From NCBI RefSeq assembly GCF_002198735.1, contig NZ_MWLO01000137.1:62001-126000 (forward strand): a stretch of DNA of 64,000 nucleotides. The letters are read 5' to 3'. Positions 46,814-55,385 of the stretch are shown piece after piece. The number at the start of each line of letters is the position of its first letter. Position 1 is the first letter of the stretch. The DNA comes from Ideonella sp. A 288. Its GTDB lineage: Bacteria > Pseudomonadota > Gammaproteobacteria > Burkholderiales > Burkholderiaceae_C. Made by a program: the position numbers and the translations under genes. Below the pieces are notes generated by a model. The model was given only the letters and a program-made list of their open reading frames with translations, ran no database searches and was not told the origin of the DNA.

Positions 46814-47107
46814 TTGAGCGCACCCGATGCCGTCTGGCGGCTGAACCCGCTGGTCTCGCTGCAATGGCGAGACTGGGGTGGCGATGCCGTCGTCTACGAA
46901 GCCAGTTCCGGGCAGACCCACCAACTCGATCGCCTGACGGCCGCCGTGGTGGCCCACCTGGAGCAGCAACCCGCCTCGGTCGAGGCGCTGCGGCTTGACT
47001 TGGCCGACGCGGTGGATGGCACCGAGCAGGCGCAACTGCCGGAAGCCCTGAACGTGATCGTCGGTCGCCTGGTCGTCCTGGGGTGGCTGCAGGCAGGCAC
47101 CCCATGA
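46814..47107 (+). CDS. HPr-rel-A system PqqD-family protein, TTG start
   Basis: The 97-residue protein is PqqD-like (WRLNPLVSLQWRDWGGDAVVYEASSGQTHQLDRLTAAVVAHL, a beta sheet then winged-helix part). PqqD-type proteins bind peptide substrates and present them to modifying enzymes. TIGRFAMs names a family of this kind linked to an HprK-like kinase (HPr-rel-A); the match is from memory of its length and pattern. The TTG start at 46814 is preceded by a weak AGGG. The stop overlaps the kinase start as ATGA. Confidence 0.85.
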   Translation: MSAPDAVWRLNPLVSLQWRDWGGDAVVYEASSGQTHQLDRLTAAVVAHLEQQPASVEALRLDLADAVDGTEQAQLPEALNVIVGRLVVLGWLQAGTP

Positions 47108-48021
47108 AGCTCCGCGAACTGTCGCGCCAGGAACTGCGCGCCCGCCTGCACGGCGACGGACTGCGGGTGCGCACGGGCCCGTTCAACTTTCGGCTGCAGT
47201 CGCCCATCGAATCAGTGGCCGATGGTTTGGCGCTGCTGTACGGTGAATCGCCTCTGTCCGACGACGCCGACTTCATCGACTTCACGGTGACGATGGCGAG
47301 AGGCACCGGCCTGCGCCGCTGGATCAAGCCCCAGGCCCGCTTCGTCTACGACGGCGAGTCGCCGTTCGAGCCGCTGCCGGAGGACCACGCCTACCCGCTG
47401 CTGGAATGGTCGATGAACTGGTGCATCTCGACCCAGGCGCACCAGTACCTGTTGCTGCATGCGGCCGTGATCGAGCGCCACGGCTTCGCCGCCATCCTGC
47501 CGGCGCCGCCCGGCTCGGGCAAGAGCACGCTGTGTGCGGGCCTCATCCACCGTGGCTGGCGCCTGCTGTCCGACGAGTTGGCCCTCATCGACCCTGCGAC
47601 CCTGTCGATCACGCCGTTGGCACGCCCCGTCAGCCTGAAGAACGAGTCGCTGCAGGTGATCCGCGCCTTCGAGCCCAGTGCCGTGCTGAACCAGGAGACG
47701 CGCGAGACCACCAAGGGCACGGTGACCCACATGCGCGTGCCTGCCGAGCATCTGGCCAGGCTGGACGAAACGGCGCAGCCGCGCTGGGTCATCTTCCCGC
47801 GCTTCGTGGCCGGTTCGGACGCCGACCTCAGGCCCCGCCCCAAGGCCGACAGCATGCTGGAACTGGCCCGCAATGGCTTCAACTACTCACTGCTCGGCCG
47901 CACGGCCTTCGACGCACTGGCCGGCGTGATCGACACCAGCGACTGCTACGAGTTCAGCTACAGCCGGCTCGACGATGCCGTCGCGGTGTTCGACCGGCTG
48001 GCTGCCGATTCACAGTCATGA
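47104..48021 (+). CDS. HprK-related kinase A
   Basis: The 305-residue protein has the P-loop APPGSGKST (134-142) in a HprK/PEPCK-like fold, with later WRLLSDELALIDP (Walker B-like acidic residues) and KNESLQVIR. HprK phosphorylates a serine of HPr, but this relative lacks an HPr partner and its target is unknown. It overlaps the PqqD-like gene, so the two probably act in order on the same client. The nucleotidyltransferase gene follows at 48092. Confidence 0.88.
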   Translation: MKLRELSRQELRARLHGDGLRVRTGPFNFRLQSPIESVADGLALLYGESPLSDDADFIDFTVTMARGTGLRRWIKPQARFVYDGESPFEPLPEDHAYPLLEWSMNWCISTQAHQYLLLHAAVIERHGFAAILPAPPGSGKSTLCAGLIHRGWRLLSDELALIDPATLSITPLARPVSLKNESLQVIRAFEPSAVLNQETRETTKGTVTHMRVPAEHLARLDETAQPRWVIFPRFVAGSDADLRPRPKADSMLELARNGFNYSLLGRTAFDALAGVIDTSDCYEFSYSRLDDAVAVFDRLAADSQS

Positions 48022-48091
48022 GCGCCGCTCTGCCGTCCGGAGGCGCTCATTCCCCGTCGGGGGGACGGCGCGCAGCACCCAGGGGGCTGGG

Positions 48092-49171
48092 GTGAGCGGT
48101 CGCGACCTGTTGTCCGGCCTGTGGGTGGCCGACGAGTGCCCGACCTGGTCGTTGCGCGACTGGGAAGACGCACTCGGCCAGGCCCGCCAGTGCCGGCTGC
48201 AGGCACGCATGGCCCTGCTGTTCCAGGACCGAGGCTGGATGGACCGGGTGCCGCGCGGCCCCGACCACTACCTGCGCAATGCCCTCATGGCCGCCGAGCG
48301 CCAGCACCGCGAGGTGGCCTGGGAGATCGATTGCATCGAATCGGCCCTGGCCAGCGTCGACACACCGGTGGTGCTGCTCAAGGGTGCGGCCTACCTGGCC
48401 GGCGGCCTGCCCGCCGCCCGCGGCCGGATGTTCTCCGACATCGACGTCATGGTCGACCGCCCGCGCATGGCGGACGCGGAAACGGCGCTCTTCGTGGCCG
48501 GCTGGATCCCCGGCCGTCACGATGCGTACGATGAACGCTACTACCGCGACTGGATGCACGAGATCCCGCCGCTCAAGCATGTGCAGCGGGGCACCTACAT
48601 CGACCTGCACCACACGATCGCGCCACCGACCTCGCGCTACCGCGTCGATGGCAGCGCCCTGATGGCCCGGGCTCGGCCGCTCAGGCCGGGTGGTCGACTG
48701 CACATTCTCTGCCCAGAAGACATGGTGTTGCACAGTGCCATCCACCTTCTGCAGGAAGGCGAATTCGGCACGGGGCTGCGCGACCTTCTGGATCTGCGCG
48801 AACTGCTGCTGCATTTCGGTGCCGATGCCAGGTTCTGGCCCTCGCTGGTCGATCGGGCCGCCTCGCTGCGGCTGGCGGAGCCGCTGCGCCAGGTGCTGGT
48901 TCAACTGCAGCGCCTGACCGGCCTGACCTGGCCGGCCGAGGCGCACGACCGCCTGGTCGAGATCGAACCCTGGGGCGCCAGCGCGAAGGGGTTGAGTGCG
49001 CTGCTGACCATTGCGCTCAGGCCGCCCCACCCCAGCAGCGACCTGCCGTCATCGCCCTGGGCACGCTGGCTGCTGTACGTGCGGTCGCACTACGTGCGCA
49101 TGCCCATGCACCAGGTGGTGCCGCACCTGGTGCGCAAGGCCTACGTGCGGCGCCTGCGGCGCGAGCCATGA
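48092..49171 (+). CDS. Nucleotidyltransferase family protein (NTP_transf_5), GTG start
   Basis: The 359-residue protein matches NTP_transf_5 (PF14907). The active-site pattern is VVLLKGAAYLAGG followed by GRMFSDIDVMVDRP, with the paired aspartates DID of the pol-beta-like fold. It may transfer a nucleotide to a protein or small molecule. GTG at 48092 is chosen because AGGGGG lies about 8 bases upstream. The gene belongs with the PqqD/HprK pair. Its end overlaps a gene on the other strand by 31 bases. Confidence 0.88.
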   Translation: MSGRDLLSGLWVADECPTWSLRDWEDALGQARQCRLQARMALLFQDRGWMDRVPRGPDHYLRNALMAAERQHREVAWEIDCIESALASVDTPVVLLKGAAYLAGGLPAARGRMFSDIDVMVDRPRMADAETALFVAGWIPGRHDAYDERYYRDWMHEIPPLKHVQRGTYIDLHHTIAPPTSRYRVDGSALMARARPLRPGGRLHILCPEDMVLHSAIHLLQEGEFGTGLRDLLDLRELLLHFGADARFWPSLVDRAASLRLAEPLRQVLVQLQRLTGLTWPAEAHDRLVEIEPWGASAKGLSALLTIALRPPHPSSDLPSSPWARWLLYVRSHYVRMPMHQVVPHLVRKAYVRRLRREP

Positions 49172-49821
49172 CGCCGGGTTCCGGCGGGCGCGGCAGGCCT
49201 GGATGAAGCCCGCCCTTGCCGCCAGGTGACGAAGCCCGCCGTGGCACCGACCAGCACGGCCAGACTGACCACCCAGTCACGATGCTCCCGGATGAAGGCG
49301 AAGAACCTTCCCGGTACGGCCAGCACGCCGTCGGCCGGCGCGGCCACCACCAGGGGCATGGCCGTGGCTTCCGCCCGATCGTTGACCGTCGGGCTCTCGC
49401 GCGGTGGCGCACGCTCGCCACCGCCCAGGACGCCGACGGCCGACTTGATCAACTGCCTGACGAGGGTGGGGTCGGCGGCGTCGCGATCGGCCGCCAGCGT
49501 GCCCGGCGGTGCGCTGGCGCGGCGGGACGGGTCGGGCACGGCGACTGACATCCCGCGAGAGGCACGATCCAACGCCGCCGGATCGCCCTCGACGCCGGAA
49601 TCGCCGCCCAGCTTCGCCTTCAGCAAGAGGTCCATGCTGCGGTCACCGGTGGAGACCTCGAGCTGCGATGGACGCGCTGGCTCGGGCTCTTCGGCTGCTT
49701 CTGATCCGCCACCGGTCGGCCCGGCTGCGGCACGCTCGGTCGATGCCTTCGGCGCGTCAGCGGCCATCGCCGCCTGGCATGCAGCCCAGGCCACCAATGC
49801 CACCAAAGCGCGCTTGCTCAT
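49141..49821 (-). CDS. Secreted/membrane protein of unknown function, overlapping the nucleotidyltransferase gene
   Basis: The 226-residue protein is not recognised. It starts with a signal peptide (MSKRALVALVAWAACQAAMAADA), has a long acidic/Pro-Ala-rich extracytoplasmic part, and ends with a membrane helix (WVVSLAVLVGATAGFVTW) before a basic tail, so it should be anchored by its C terminus. The start at 49821 has GAGGTGTTGAG just before it. Its last 31 bases are antisense to the end of the nucleotidyltransferase gene. It sits among exosortase-associated genes but is not itself PEP-CTERM. Confidence 0.75.
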   Translation of the reverse strand: MSKRALVALVAWAACQAAMAADAPKASTERAAAGPTGGGSEAAEEPEPARPSQLEVSTGDRSMDLLLKAKLGGDSGVEGDPAALDRASRGMSVAVPDPSRRASAPPGTLAADRDAADPTLVRQLIKSAVGVLGGGERAPPRESPTVNDRAEATAMPLVVAAPADGVLAVPGRFFAFIREHRDWVVSLAVLVGATAGFVTWRQGRASSRPAAPAGTRRHGSRRRRRT

Positions 49822-49920
49822 CTCAACACCTCGACCGCGTGCCAACCCGTAGAAGCCCACCATGCCGGGGGACCGTTCATTCTGGCATCGGCCCTTCGCG
49901 CTGCAAGGCCGCAGAACCGG

Positions 49921-49941
49921 CAAACCACCTGAATGGGTGGT
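49921..49941 (-). terminator. Probable terminator after the PLP decarboxylase gene
   Basis: On the minus strand ACCACC-CATTCA-GGTGGT is followed by TTTG. It lies 13 bases after the decarboxylase stop codon. It shares its arms with the palindrome at 13797-13812. Confidence 0.55.
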
Positions 49942-49953
49942 CCGACGGATCGG

Positions 49954-51210
49954 TCAGACGAGCACTTCTACGCAGGCCGGATGGCCCAGGAACGATTGCG
50001 GGCTGGCGCTCGCACCGTAGGCGCCAGACTGGTACACGACCACGAGGTCGCCCACGTCGGCCACCGGCAGGTCCATGCGATCGGCCAGCAGGTCGAGCGG
50101 CGTGCACAGGGGTCCGACCACCGAGGCGACCTCGCGCTCGCCGTCGCCCGCCTTGCTGCCGATCGTGACCGGGTAATTCTTGCGCACCACCTGGCCGAAG
50201 TTGCCCGAGGCCGACAGGTGGTGGTGCAGGCCGCCGTCGGTGACCAGGTACACCTGACCGCGCGACACCTTGCGGTCCACCACGCGGGCCACGTAGACAC
50301 CGGCCTCGCCGACGAAGTAGCGGCCGAGTTCGATGACGATGGAGGCCTCGGGCAGTTCGGACCGCGCGCGATCCTGGATCGCCCGGAGGTTGTCGCCGAT
50401 GGGCGCCAGGTCGAGCCGCTGCTCACCTGGGAAGTAGGGGATGCCGAAGCCTCCGCCGAGGTTCAGGAACTTCACGGGCGCCGGAACGGCCTCGGCGAGC
50501 CGCAGCGCCAGCTCGTACGACTTTCGCTGGGCTTCGCAGATGGAGTCGGCGCGCAGGTTCTGCGAGCCGGCGAAGAGGTGGAAGCCTTCGAACGACAGAC
50601 CCGCCTGCGCGATGCGCCCGAGCAACTGCGGCACCACCTCGACGTCGACGCCGAACTGCTTGGGGCCGCCGCCCATCTTCATGCCCGAGCCCTTAAGCTC
50701 GAAGTCGGGATTGACGCGAACCGCCACGCGGGCGCCCCGGCCGTCTCGGGCGGCAATGTCTGCCAGCACGTCCACCTCGCGCAGCGATTCGAGGTTGATG
50801 AGCACACCGGCCGCAGCGGCCTGGCGCAACTCGACATCGCGCTTGCCGGGGCCGGCGAAGCTCACTTCGACGGGATCGGCACCGGCGTCCAGTGCGACCT
50901 TCAGTTCGCCCGCCGACGCCACGTCGATGCCGTCGACCAGCCCCGCCATGAAGCCGACCACGGCCGGCATCGGGTTGGCCTTCATGGCGTAGTGCAGCTT
51001 GATGCCGGACGGCAGGGCACTGCGAAGCTCGGCCACACGCTGGCGCAGCAGGCCGCGGTCATAGGCGTAGAACGGCGTCTGGCCGACGCGATCGGCCAGG
51101 CGTGTCAGCGCCATCCCACCGACCACCAACTGTCCGTCGTGCACGGGAAACTGGTTCATCGGTGCATGCACCACGGCGCGCACGGGAGGCTGTCGATCAG
51201 AAGGGGACAT
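49954..51210 (-). CDS. PLP-dependent decarboxylase, exosortase A system-associated
   Basis: The 418-residue protein belongs to the fold-type III Orn/Lys/diaminopimelate decarboxylases. The PLP lysine is in KLHYAMKANP (K77), the phosphate site in NLGGGFGIPYFPGEQ, and the active-site cysteine region in VVGPLCTPLD. It decarboxylates an amino acid, giving an amine that may be used in the exosortase-A-linked surface pathway. The acyl-CoA ligase gene lies 60 bases upstream on the same strand; the two are a fixed pair in such loci (TIGRFAM-named). The ATG at 51210 is chosen; a TTG 12 bases upstream is possible. Confidence 0.9.
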   Translation of the reverse strand: MSPSDRQPPVRAVVHAPMNQFPVHDGQLVVGGMALTRLADRVGQTPFYAYDRGLLRQRVAELRSALPSGIKLHYAMKANPMPAVVGFMAGLVDGIDVASAGELKVALDAGADPVEVSFAGPGKRDVELRQAAAAGVLINLESLREVDVLADIAARDGRGARVAVRVNPDFELKGSGMKMGGGPKQFGVDVEVVPQLLGRIAQAGLSFEGFHLFAGSQNLRADSICEAQRKSYELALRLAEAVPAPVKFLNLGGGFGIPYFPGEQRLDLAPIGDNLRAIQDRARSELPEASIVIELGRYFVGEAGVYVARVVDRKVSRGQVYLVTDGGLHHHLSASGNFGQVVRKNYPVTIGSKAGDGEREVASVVGPLCTPLDLLADRMDLPVADVGDLVVVYQSGAYGASASPQSFLGHPACVEVLV

Positions 51211-51270
51211 GGCTTTCAACAAGGATGGAGCCGACGCCCGTGGCAGCGACCGGCCCTGCGGCTCGATGCT

Positions 51271-52875
51271 TCAGCCAACGTGACGCTCGACCCACTGGGT
51301 GGACAGCAGTTTGCGATCGATCTTGCCGTTGGGATTGCGGGGCAACGGCCCTTCGGCGGATTCGATGCCATGAGGCATCATGTACGCAGGCATCTGCGCC
51401 CGGCAGGCGGCCATCACGGCATCGATGTCGAGCGTGGTGGCATCGGCCGGCCGCGTGGCGATCACCTGGATCGCATGACCCAAGGTCGGGTGGTCGACGC
51501 CGAAGGCCACGCACTCGCCGACCAGACGGGTCGCGTACAGGATCTCTTCGACCTCGGTGGGGCTCACCCGGTAGCCCGAGGTCTTCATCATCTCGTCGCG
51601 GCGACCGATGAAGTAGAGGAAGCCGTCCGCATCGCGACGCACGGTGTCGCCCGAGAACACGGCGTACTCGGGCAATTGCAGCCCCGCCGGACGGCCGGGC
51701 GCGCCGACGGGCAGCAGTTTGTAGCGCTCGGCCGTCTTCTCGGCATCGTTCCAGTAGCCCTGGCCGACCAGCGCGCCGCGGTGCACGAGTTCGCCGGGTT
51801 CTTCGGCGCCGCACGGCGTGCCGTCCTCGCGAAGCACCAGGATCTCGGCGTTCGGGATGGCCTTGCCGATGGAGTCCGGCCGACGGTCGACTTCTTCCGG
51901 CGGCAGGTAGGTGGACCGGAAGGCCTCGGTCAGGCCGTACATGAGGAATGGCTTGGCGCGCGGCACGCGCGCCCGCAGAGCGGTGAGCGTTTCCCTGGGC
52001 ATCCGGCCGCCGGTGTTGGCGAAGTAGCGCAGGTGTTCGCCGATGGCGGCCGGCCACTCCAGCTGGGCCAGCTGGATGTACAGCGGCGGCACGGCGGTCA
52101 GCCCGGTGACGCGTTCCCGTTCCATGGCCCGGAGCACGTCGCGCGGCATCAGGTAGTTCAGCAACTCGACCCGGGCACCGGCATGGAAGGCCGTCGTCAG
52201 CTGGCTGAAGCCGGCGTCGAACGACAACGGCAACGCCGCCAGCAGGGTGTCGCCCGGTCTGTTTTCAAGGTAGGACGCCACGCTCTTCGCGCCCGCGACC
52301 ATGTTGCGATGCGACAGCACCACCCCCTTCGGCTTGCCCGTGCTGCCCGAGGTGTAGAGGATGGCCGCCATGTCGGTGTCGATCACGCGGTGGGCCGGCG
52401 CGGATGGCGCAGCCAACAAGTCCGCCCAGGTGCACACGTTCAGCGTCGGTGCAGCCTCGGTGGCCGCAGCTGCGGCGTCGGTCAGCACGACGTGCCGGAG
52501 GGCCGGACACCCCGCCAGGACCGGCGCGAGCAGCGCGTACCGCTCAGGCGACGTGACCAGCACGCGCACATCGCAGTCGCGCAGGATGAAGACCACCTGC
52601 TCGGGCTTGAGCAGCGGGTTCAACGGCACAAACACACCGCCGGCCGCGGGCGCGCCGAAACTCGACACGACCGTCTCCAGCCTTTTCTCCAGATAGATGC
52701 CCACCCGCTCACCGCGACCGAGTCCAAGGGCCAACAACCCCTGGGCACAACGCTCCACCGATTGGGCGAGCTCAGCGTAGGTGGCCGAGGATCCTCGCCA
52801 GGAGACGGCAACCGCCTCGGGAGCACGCTGCGCGGCGACGGAAATCAGCTCGTGCAGCAGCACGGAATCGGTCAT
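51271..52875 (-). CDS. Acyl-CoA ligase (AMP-forming), exosortase A system-associated
   Basis: The 534-residue protein has the AMP-binding loop YTSGSTGKPKG (174-184), MYGLTEAFRSTYLPP in the adenine-binding position, the hinge DTVRRDADGFLYFIGRRDEMMK, and the C-terminal catalytic lysine in NPNGKIDRKLL. It activates a carboxylate as the AMP ester and links it to CoA or a carrier protein. An ACP gene (53195) lies divergently across the promoter region, and the decarboxylase follows downstream. The acid substrate is unknown. Confidence 0.92.
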   Translation of the reverse strand: MTDSVLLHELISVAAQRAPEAVAVSWRGSSATYAELAQSVERCAQGLLALGLGRGERVGIYLEKRLETVVSSFGAPAAGGVFVPLNPLLKPEQVVFILRDCDVRVLVTSPERYALLAPVLAGCPALRHVVLTDAAAAATEAAPTLNVCTWADLLAAPSAPAHRVIDTDMAAILYTSGSTGKPKGVVLSHRNMVAGAKSVASYLENRPGDTLLAALPLSFDAGFSQLTTAFHAGARVELLNYLMPRDVLRAMERERVTGLTAVPPLYIQLAQLEWPAAIGEHLRYFANTGGRMPRETLTALRARVPRAKPFLMYGLTEAFRSTYLPPEEVDRRPDSIGKAIPNAEILVLREDGTPCGAEEPGELVHRGALVGQGYWNDAEKTAERYKLLPVGAPGRPAGLQLPEYAVFSGDTVRRDADGFLYFIGRRDEMMKTSGYRVSPTEVEEILYATRLVGECVAFGVDHPTLGHAIQVIATRPADATTLDIDAVMAACRAQMPAYMMPHGIESAEGPLPRNPNGKIDRKLLSTQWVERHVG

Positions 52876-53194
52876 ACGGCTCAATCGATCGAGTGACGGA
52901 AGGTCAAACCTTCAATGTATCGCAGCACCGGTCTGGGGCCGGCATCGGGTTCGTGACGGATTGCCCTGGCCTTGCCCGTCGCGCGCGCCATGGCCACCCC
53001 GGCCGGGCTGCCGCGGCGCTGTCCATGCGCCATCGGCCCAGCCTCTGTCGCGCTGTCGGTTTCGCGACTTTTTGTGCTTTTCGGCAGTGGCCGAAGTCAG
53101 GCGCCCCTGCTCATCTCTCACAATGCCCTCCGACAATTCCCACGGCGTCTGCGCACAGAGCTGTGCCGACCCGTCCAACGCGCTTGCCGACACC
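52876..53194. other. Divergent promoter region (319 bases) between acyl-CoA ligase and ACP genes
   Basis: No convincing gene is seen. The region is locally less GC-rich around 53075-53090 (gactttttgtgcttttc). A weak sigma-54-like pattern (53088-53102) is noted but not called. An upstream ATG at 53123 could extend the ACP by 24 residues. Confidence 0.5.
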
Positions 53195-53431
53195 ATGACC
53201 CAAGACACCCGATCGAGACTGCAGAGCATCTTCCGCGAAGTCTTCGACGACGACCAGTTGACCCTGGCCGACGACACCAGCCGCGAGTCCCTGGAGGCAT
53301 GGGACAGCCTGGGGCACATCCGGTTGATCTCCGCCCTGGAGGAAGACCTGGGCATCAGCTTCACGCTCGACGAAATCGAGCAGATGACGTCGGTCGCCCA
53401 GATTCTGGCCTGCATCACCAGCAAGGGGTGA
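53195..53431 (+). CDS. Acyl carrier protein (first), paired with the FkbH-like gene
   Basis: The 78-residue protein has the ACP fold with the phosphopantetheine serine in EAWDSLGHIRLI (S38) and the helix III/IV region SFTLDEIEQMTSVAQILACI. It is acidic as expected. It lies 31 bases before the FkbH-like gene. It is likely the carrier loaded by that enzyme. A longer form starting at 53123 would add a Cys-containing leader and is less likely. Confidence 0.9.
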   Translation: MTQDTRSRLQSIFREVFDDDQLTLADDTSRESLEAWDSLGHIRLISALEEDLGISFTLDEIEQMTSVAQILACITSKG

Positions 53432-53462
53432 CGCGCCCGCCCTGCCACTCGCGTCCCGTTCT

Positions 53463-55385
53463 ATGAGTACCACACGCCTCACCCTGCTCGACCTGCCCTG
53501 GCTGCCGCGGCTTTCGGGCGACTTCAAGACCACGCTCGCGGCAGTCGAGCAGTCCGCCGAAGCGGATTGGGGCGCAACACTCTCGGCGCTTAGCCGGCAG
53601 GCGCTGGGCATGAACCAGGCCCTGTCCCTCTCGCGCGCGCTGAAGCGGCTTCAGGCCAGTCGCCAGACGACATCGCTCACCCAGTTCACGCTGGGCATCG
53701 CGAGCAATGCCACCGTGGACTTCATCGTCCCGTTCCTCGAGGCCACGGCCCTGCGCTATGGGATCGCGCTGAAAGTGGTCACCGGCCCGTTCGGCCAGGT
53801 GGTGCAGGCGTCTCTCGACCCGGCATCCGCGATCAACGCCGCCAAGCCGGATGCCGTGCTGATTGCGCTCGATCATCGTGGCCTGCCGTTTCGCAACGAC
53901 GCCGGCGGAGCCTGGCCGCCCTGCGACTCTGCGGCGGCGCTGCAGGAGATGGAGACCATCCGGGCAGGATTTCGCCGCCACAGCGGCGCCGTTTGCCTTG
54001 TCCAATCGGTGCCTCAACCCCTGGTGCCGTTGTTCGGCAGCCTAGACGCCACGCTCGCAGGGTCTGAGCGCTCCGCGATCGCCGCCTTCAACCGAAGCCT
54101 GGCGAGCGACCTTTCAGCGAAGGGCGACCTGCTCGTCGACATCGACGCCCTGGCACAGTCGGTCGGATTGGACGACTGGTACAACGATCGCGACTGGCAC
54201 CTCGCCAAGCTGGCCTTCTCGCAGCGCGCCCTTCCGCTGTACGCCGACCATGTGATGCGCACCATCGCCGCACTGCGTGGAAAGGCGCGCAAGTGCCTGG
54301 TGCTGGACCTCGACAACACGCTCTGGGGCGGGGTCATCGGAGACGACGGCCTGGAAGGCATCGCCGTCGACCAGGGCGATGCCCGCGGCGAAGCGCACCG
54401 GGCGGTCCAGTCCGCAGCCCTGGATCTTCGCCGCCGGGGCATCGTGCTGGCGGTCTGCTCGAAGAACGACGACCAGACGGCTCGTCTGCCCTTTCGCCAG
54501 CACCCCGGCATGATCCTGAAGGAAGACGACTTCGCGGTCTTCATCGCCAACTGGGAAGACAAGGCGTCGAACCTGGAGCGCATCGCCCAGCGGCTGGACA
54601 TCGGCCTGGACGCGCTGGTGTTCCTGGACGACAACCCGGTCGAGCGGGCCCAGGTTCGGCAGGCGCTGCCGGCGGTGGCCGTGCCGGAGCTCGACTCGGA
54701 CCCATCCAGCTACGTCCGCACGCTGATGCTCGGGGGCTACTTCGAATCGGTGGCGTTCACTCCGGAAGACCTGGCCAGGGCCGACCAGTACCAGGGCAAC
54801 GCGCACCGCGCCGAGCTGCTGGAAGGCTCGCGCGACCTCGGCCAGTTCCTGCAATCCCTGGGGATGACGATCCAGTTCGCGCCCTTCCATGCCCAGGGCC
54901 GCAAGCGCATCACCCAGTTGATCAACAAGACCAACCAGTTCAACGTCACGACGCGCCGCTACACCGAAGCACAAGTGGCCGCGATGGAAACCTCGCCCGA
55001 CCATTTCACGCTGCAGGTGGGCCTGGTCGATCGCTTCGGCGACAACGGCATGATCTGCGCCGTGATCTGCCACCGCCGGCCCGACGAATGGGAGATCGAC
55101 AGCTGGTTGATGAGTTGCCGCGTGCTGAACCGCAAGGTGGAGGAGGCCGTGTGCAACCGCATCGCCGGTGAGGCGATCGCGGCCGGGGCCCGGCGGCTGA
55201 TCGGGCTGTACGTGCCCACGCCACGCAATCACATCGTGGCTGGCCTGTTCGAGCAGCTGGGCTTCACCAGGGATGACAGCTCCGACGATGCCCAGCGGTG
55301 GACGCTGGACCTGCAGGCATTCAGGCCGTTCGACGTGCCGTTCGTCGAAGCGCCTCGAGCAGAGCCCGCGGTGACCATGCCATGA
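53463..55385 (+). CDS. FkbH-like HAD-IIIC family protein
   Basis: The 640-residue protein has an N-terminal part of about 260 residues (SGNH-like, function unclear) and a central HAD-IIIC domain with LDLDNTLWGGVIGDDG (nucleophile D282 and D284) plus CSKNDD and FLDDNPVER. The C-terminal GNAT-like part has RITQLINKTNQFNVTTRRY and DRFGDNGMICAVI. FkbH-type proteins take a glyceryl group from 1,3-bisphosphoglycerate, remove the phosphate and load it onto an ACP. Here it sits between an ACP gene and a MaoC-SDR gene, with an ATGA overlap to the latter. Confidence 0.93.
   Translation: MSTTRLTLLDLPWLPRLSGDFKTTLAAVEQSAEADWGATLSALSRQALGMNQALSLSRALKRLQASRQTTSLTQFTLGIASNATVDFIVPFLEATALRYGIALKVVTGPFGQVVQASLDPASAINAAKPDAVLIALDHRGLPFRNDAGGAWPPCDSAAALQEMETIRAGFRRHSGAVCLVQSVPQPLVPLFGSLDATLAGSERSAIAAFNRSLASDLSAKGDLLVDIDALAQSVGLDDWYNDRDWHLAKLAFSQRALPLYADHVMRTIAALRGKARKCLVLDLDNTLWGGVIGDDGLEGIAVDQGDARGEAHRAVQSAALDLRRRGIVLAVCSKNDDQTARLPFRQHPGMILKEDDFAVFIANWEDKASNLERIAQRLDIGLDALVFLDDNPVERAQVRQALPAVAVPELDSDPSSYVRTLMLGGYFESVAFTPEDLARADQYQGNAHRAELLEGSRDLGQFLQSLGMTIQFAPFHAQGRKRITQLINKTNQFNVTTRRYTEAQVAAMETSPDHFTLQVGLVDRFGDNGMICAVICHRRPDEWEIDSWLMSCRVLNRKVEEAVCNRIAGEAIAAGARRLIGLYVPTPRNHIVAGLFEQLGFTRDDSSDDAQRWTLDLQAFRPFDVPFVEAPRAEPAVTMP

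Noticed and set aside
48018-48095. 25-codon frame whose ATG overlaps the stop of the HprK-like gene
   Set aside because: It ends just as the real nucleotidyltransferase gene begins, has low-complexity content and no family signal. It is probably chance in GC-rich DNA.
53088-53102. Sigma-54-like TGGCC-N8-GC pattern before the first ACP gene
   Set aside because: The GG and GC spacing is right, but the -12 box reads CAGGC without the TT, so the match is too weak to call.
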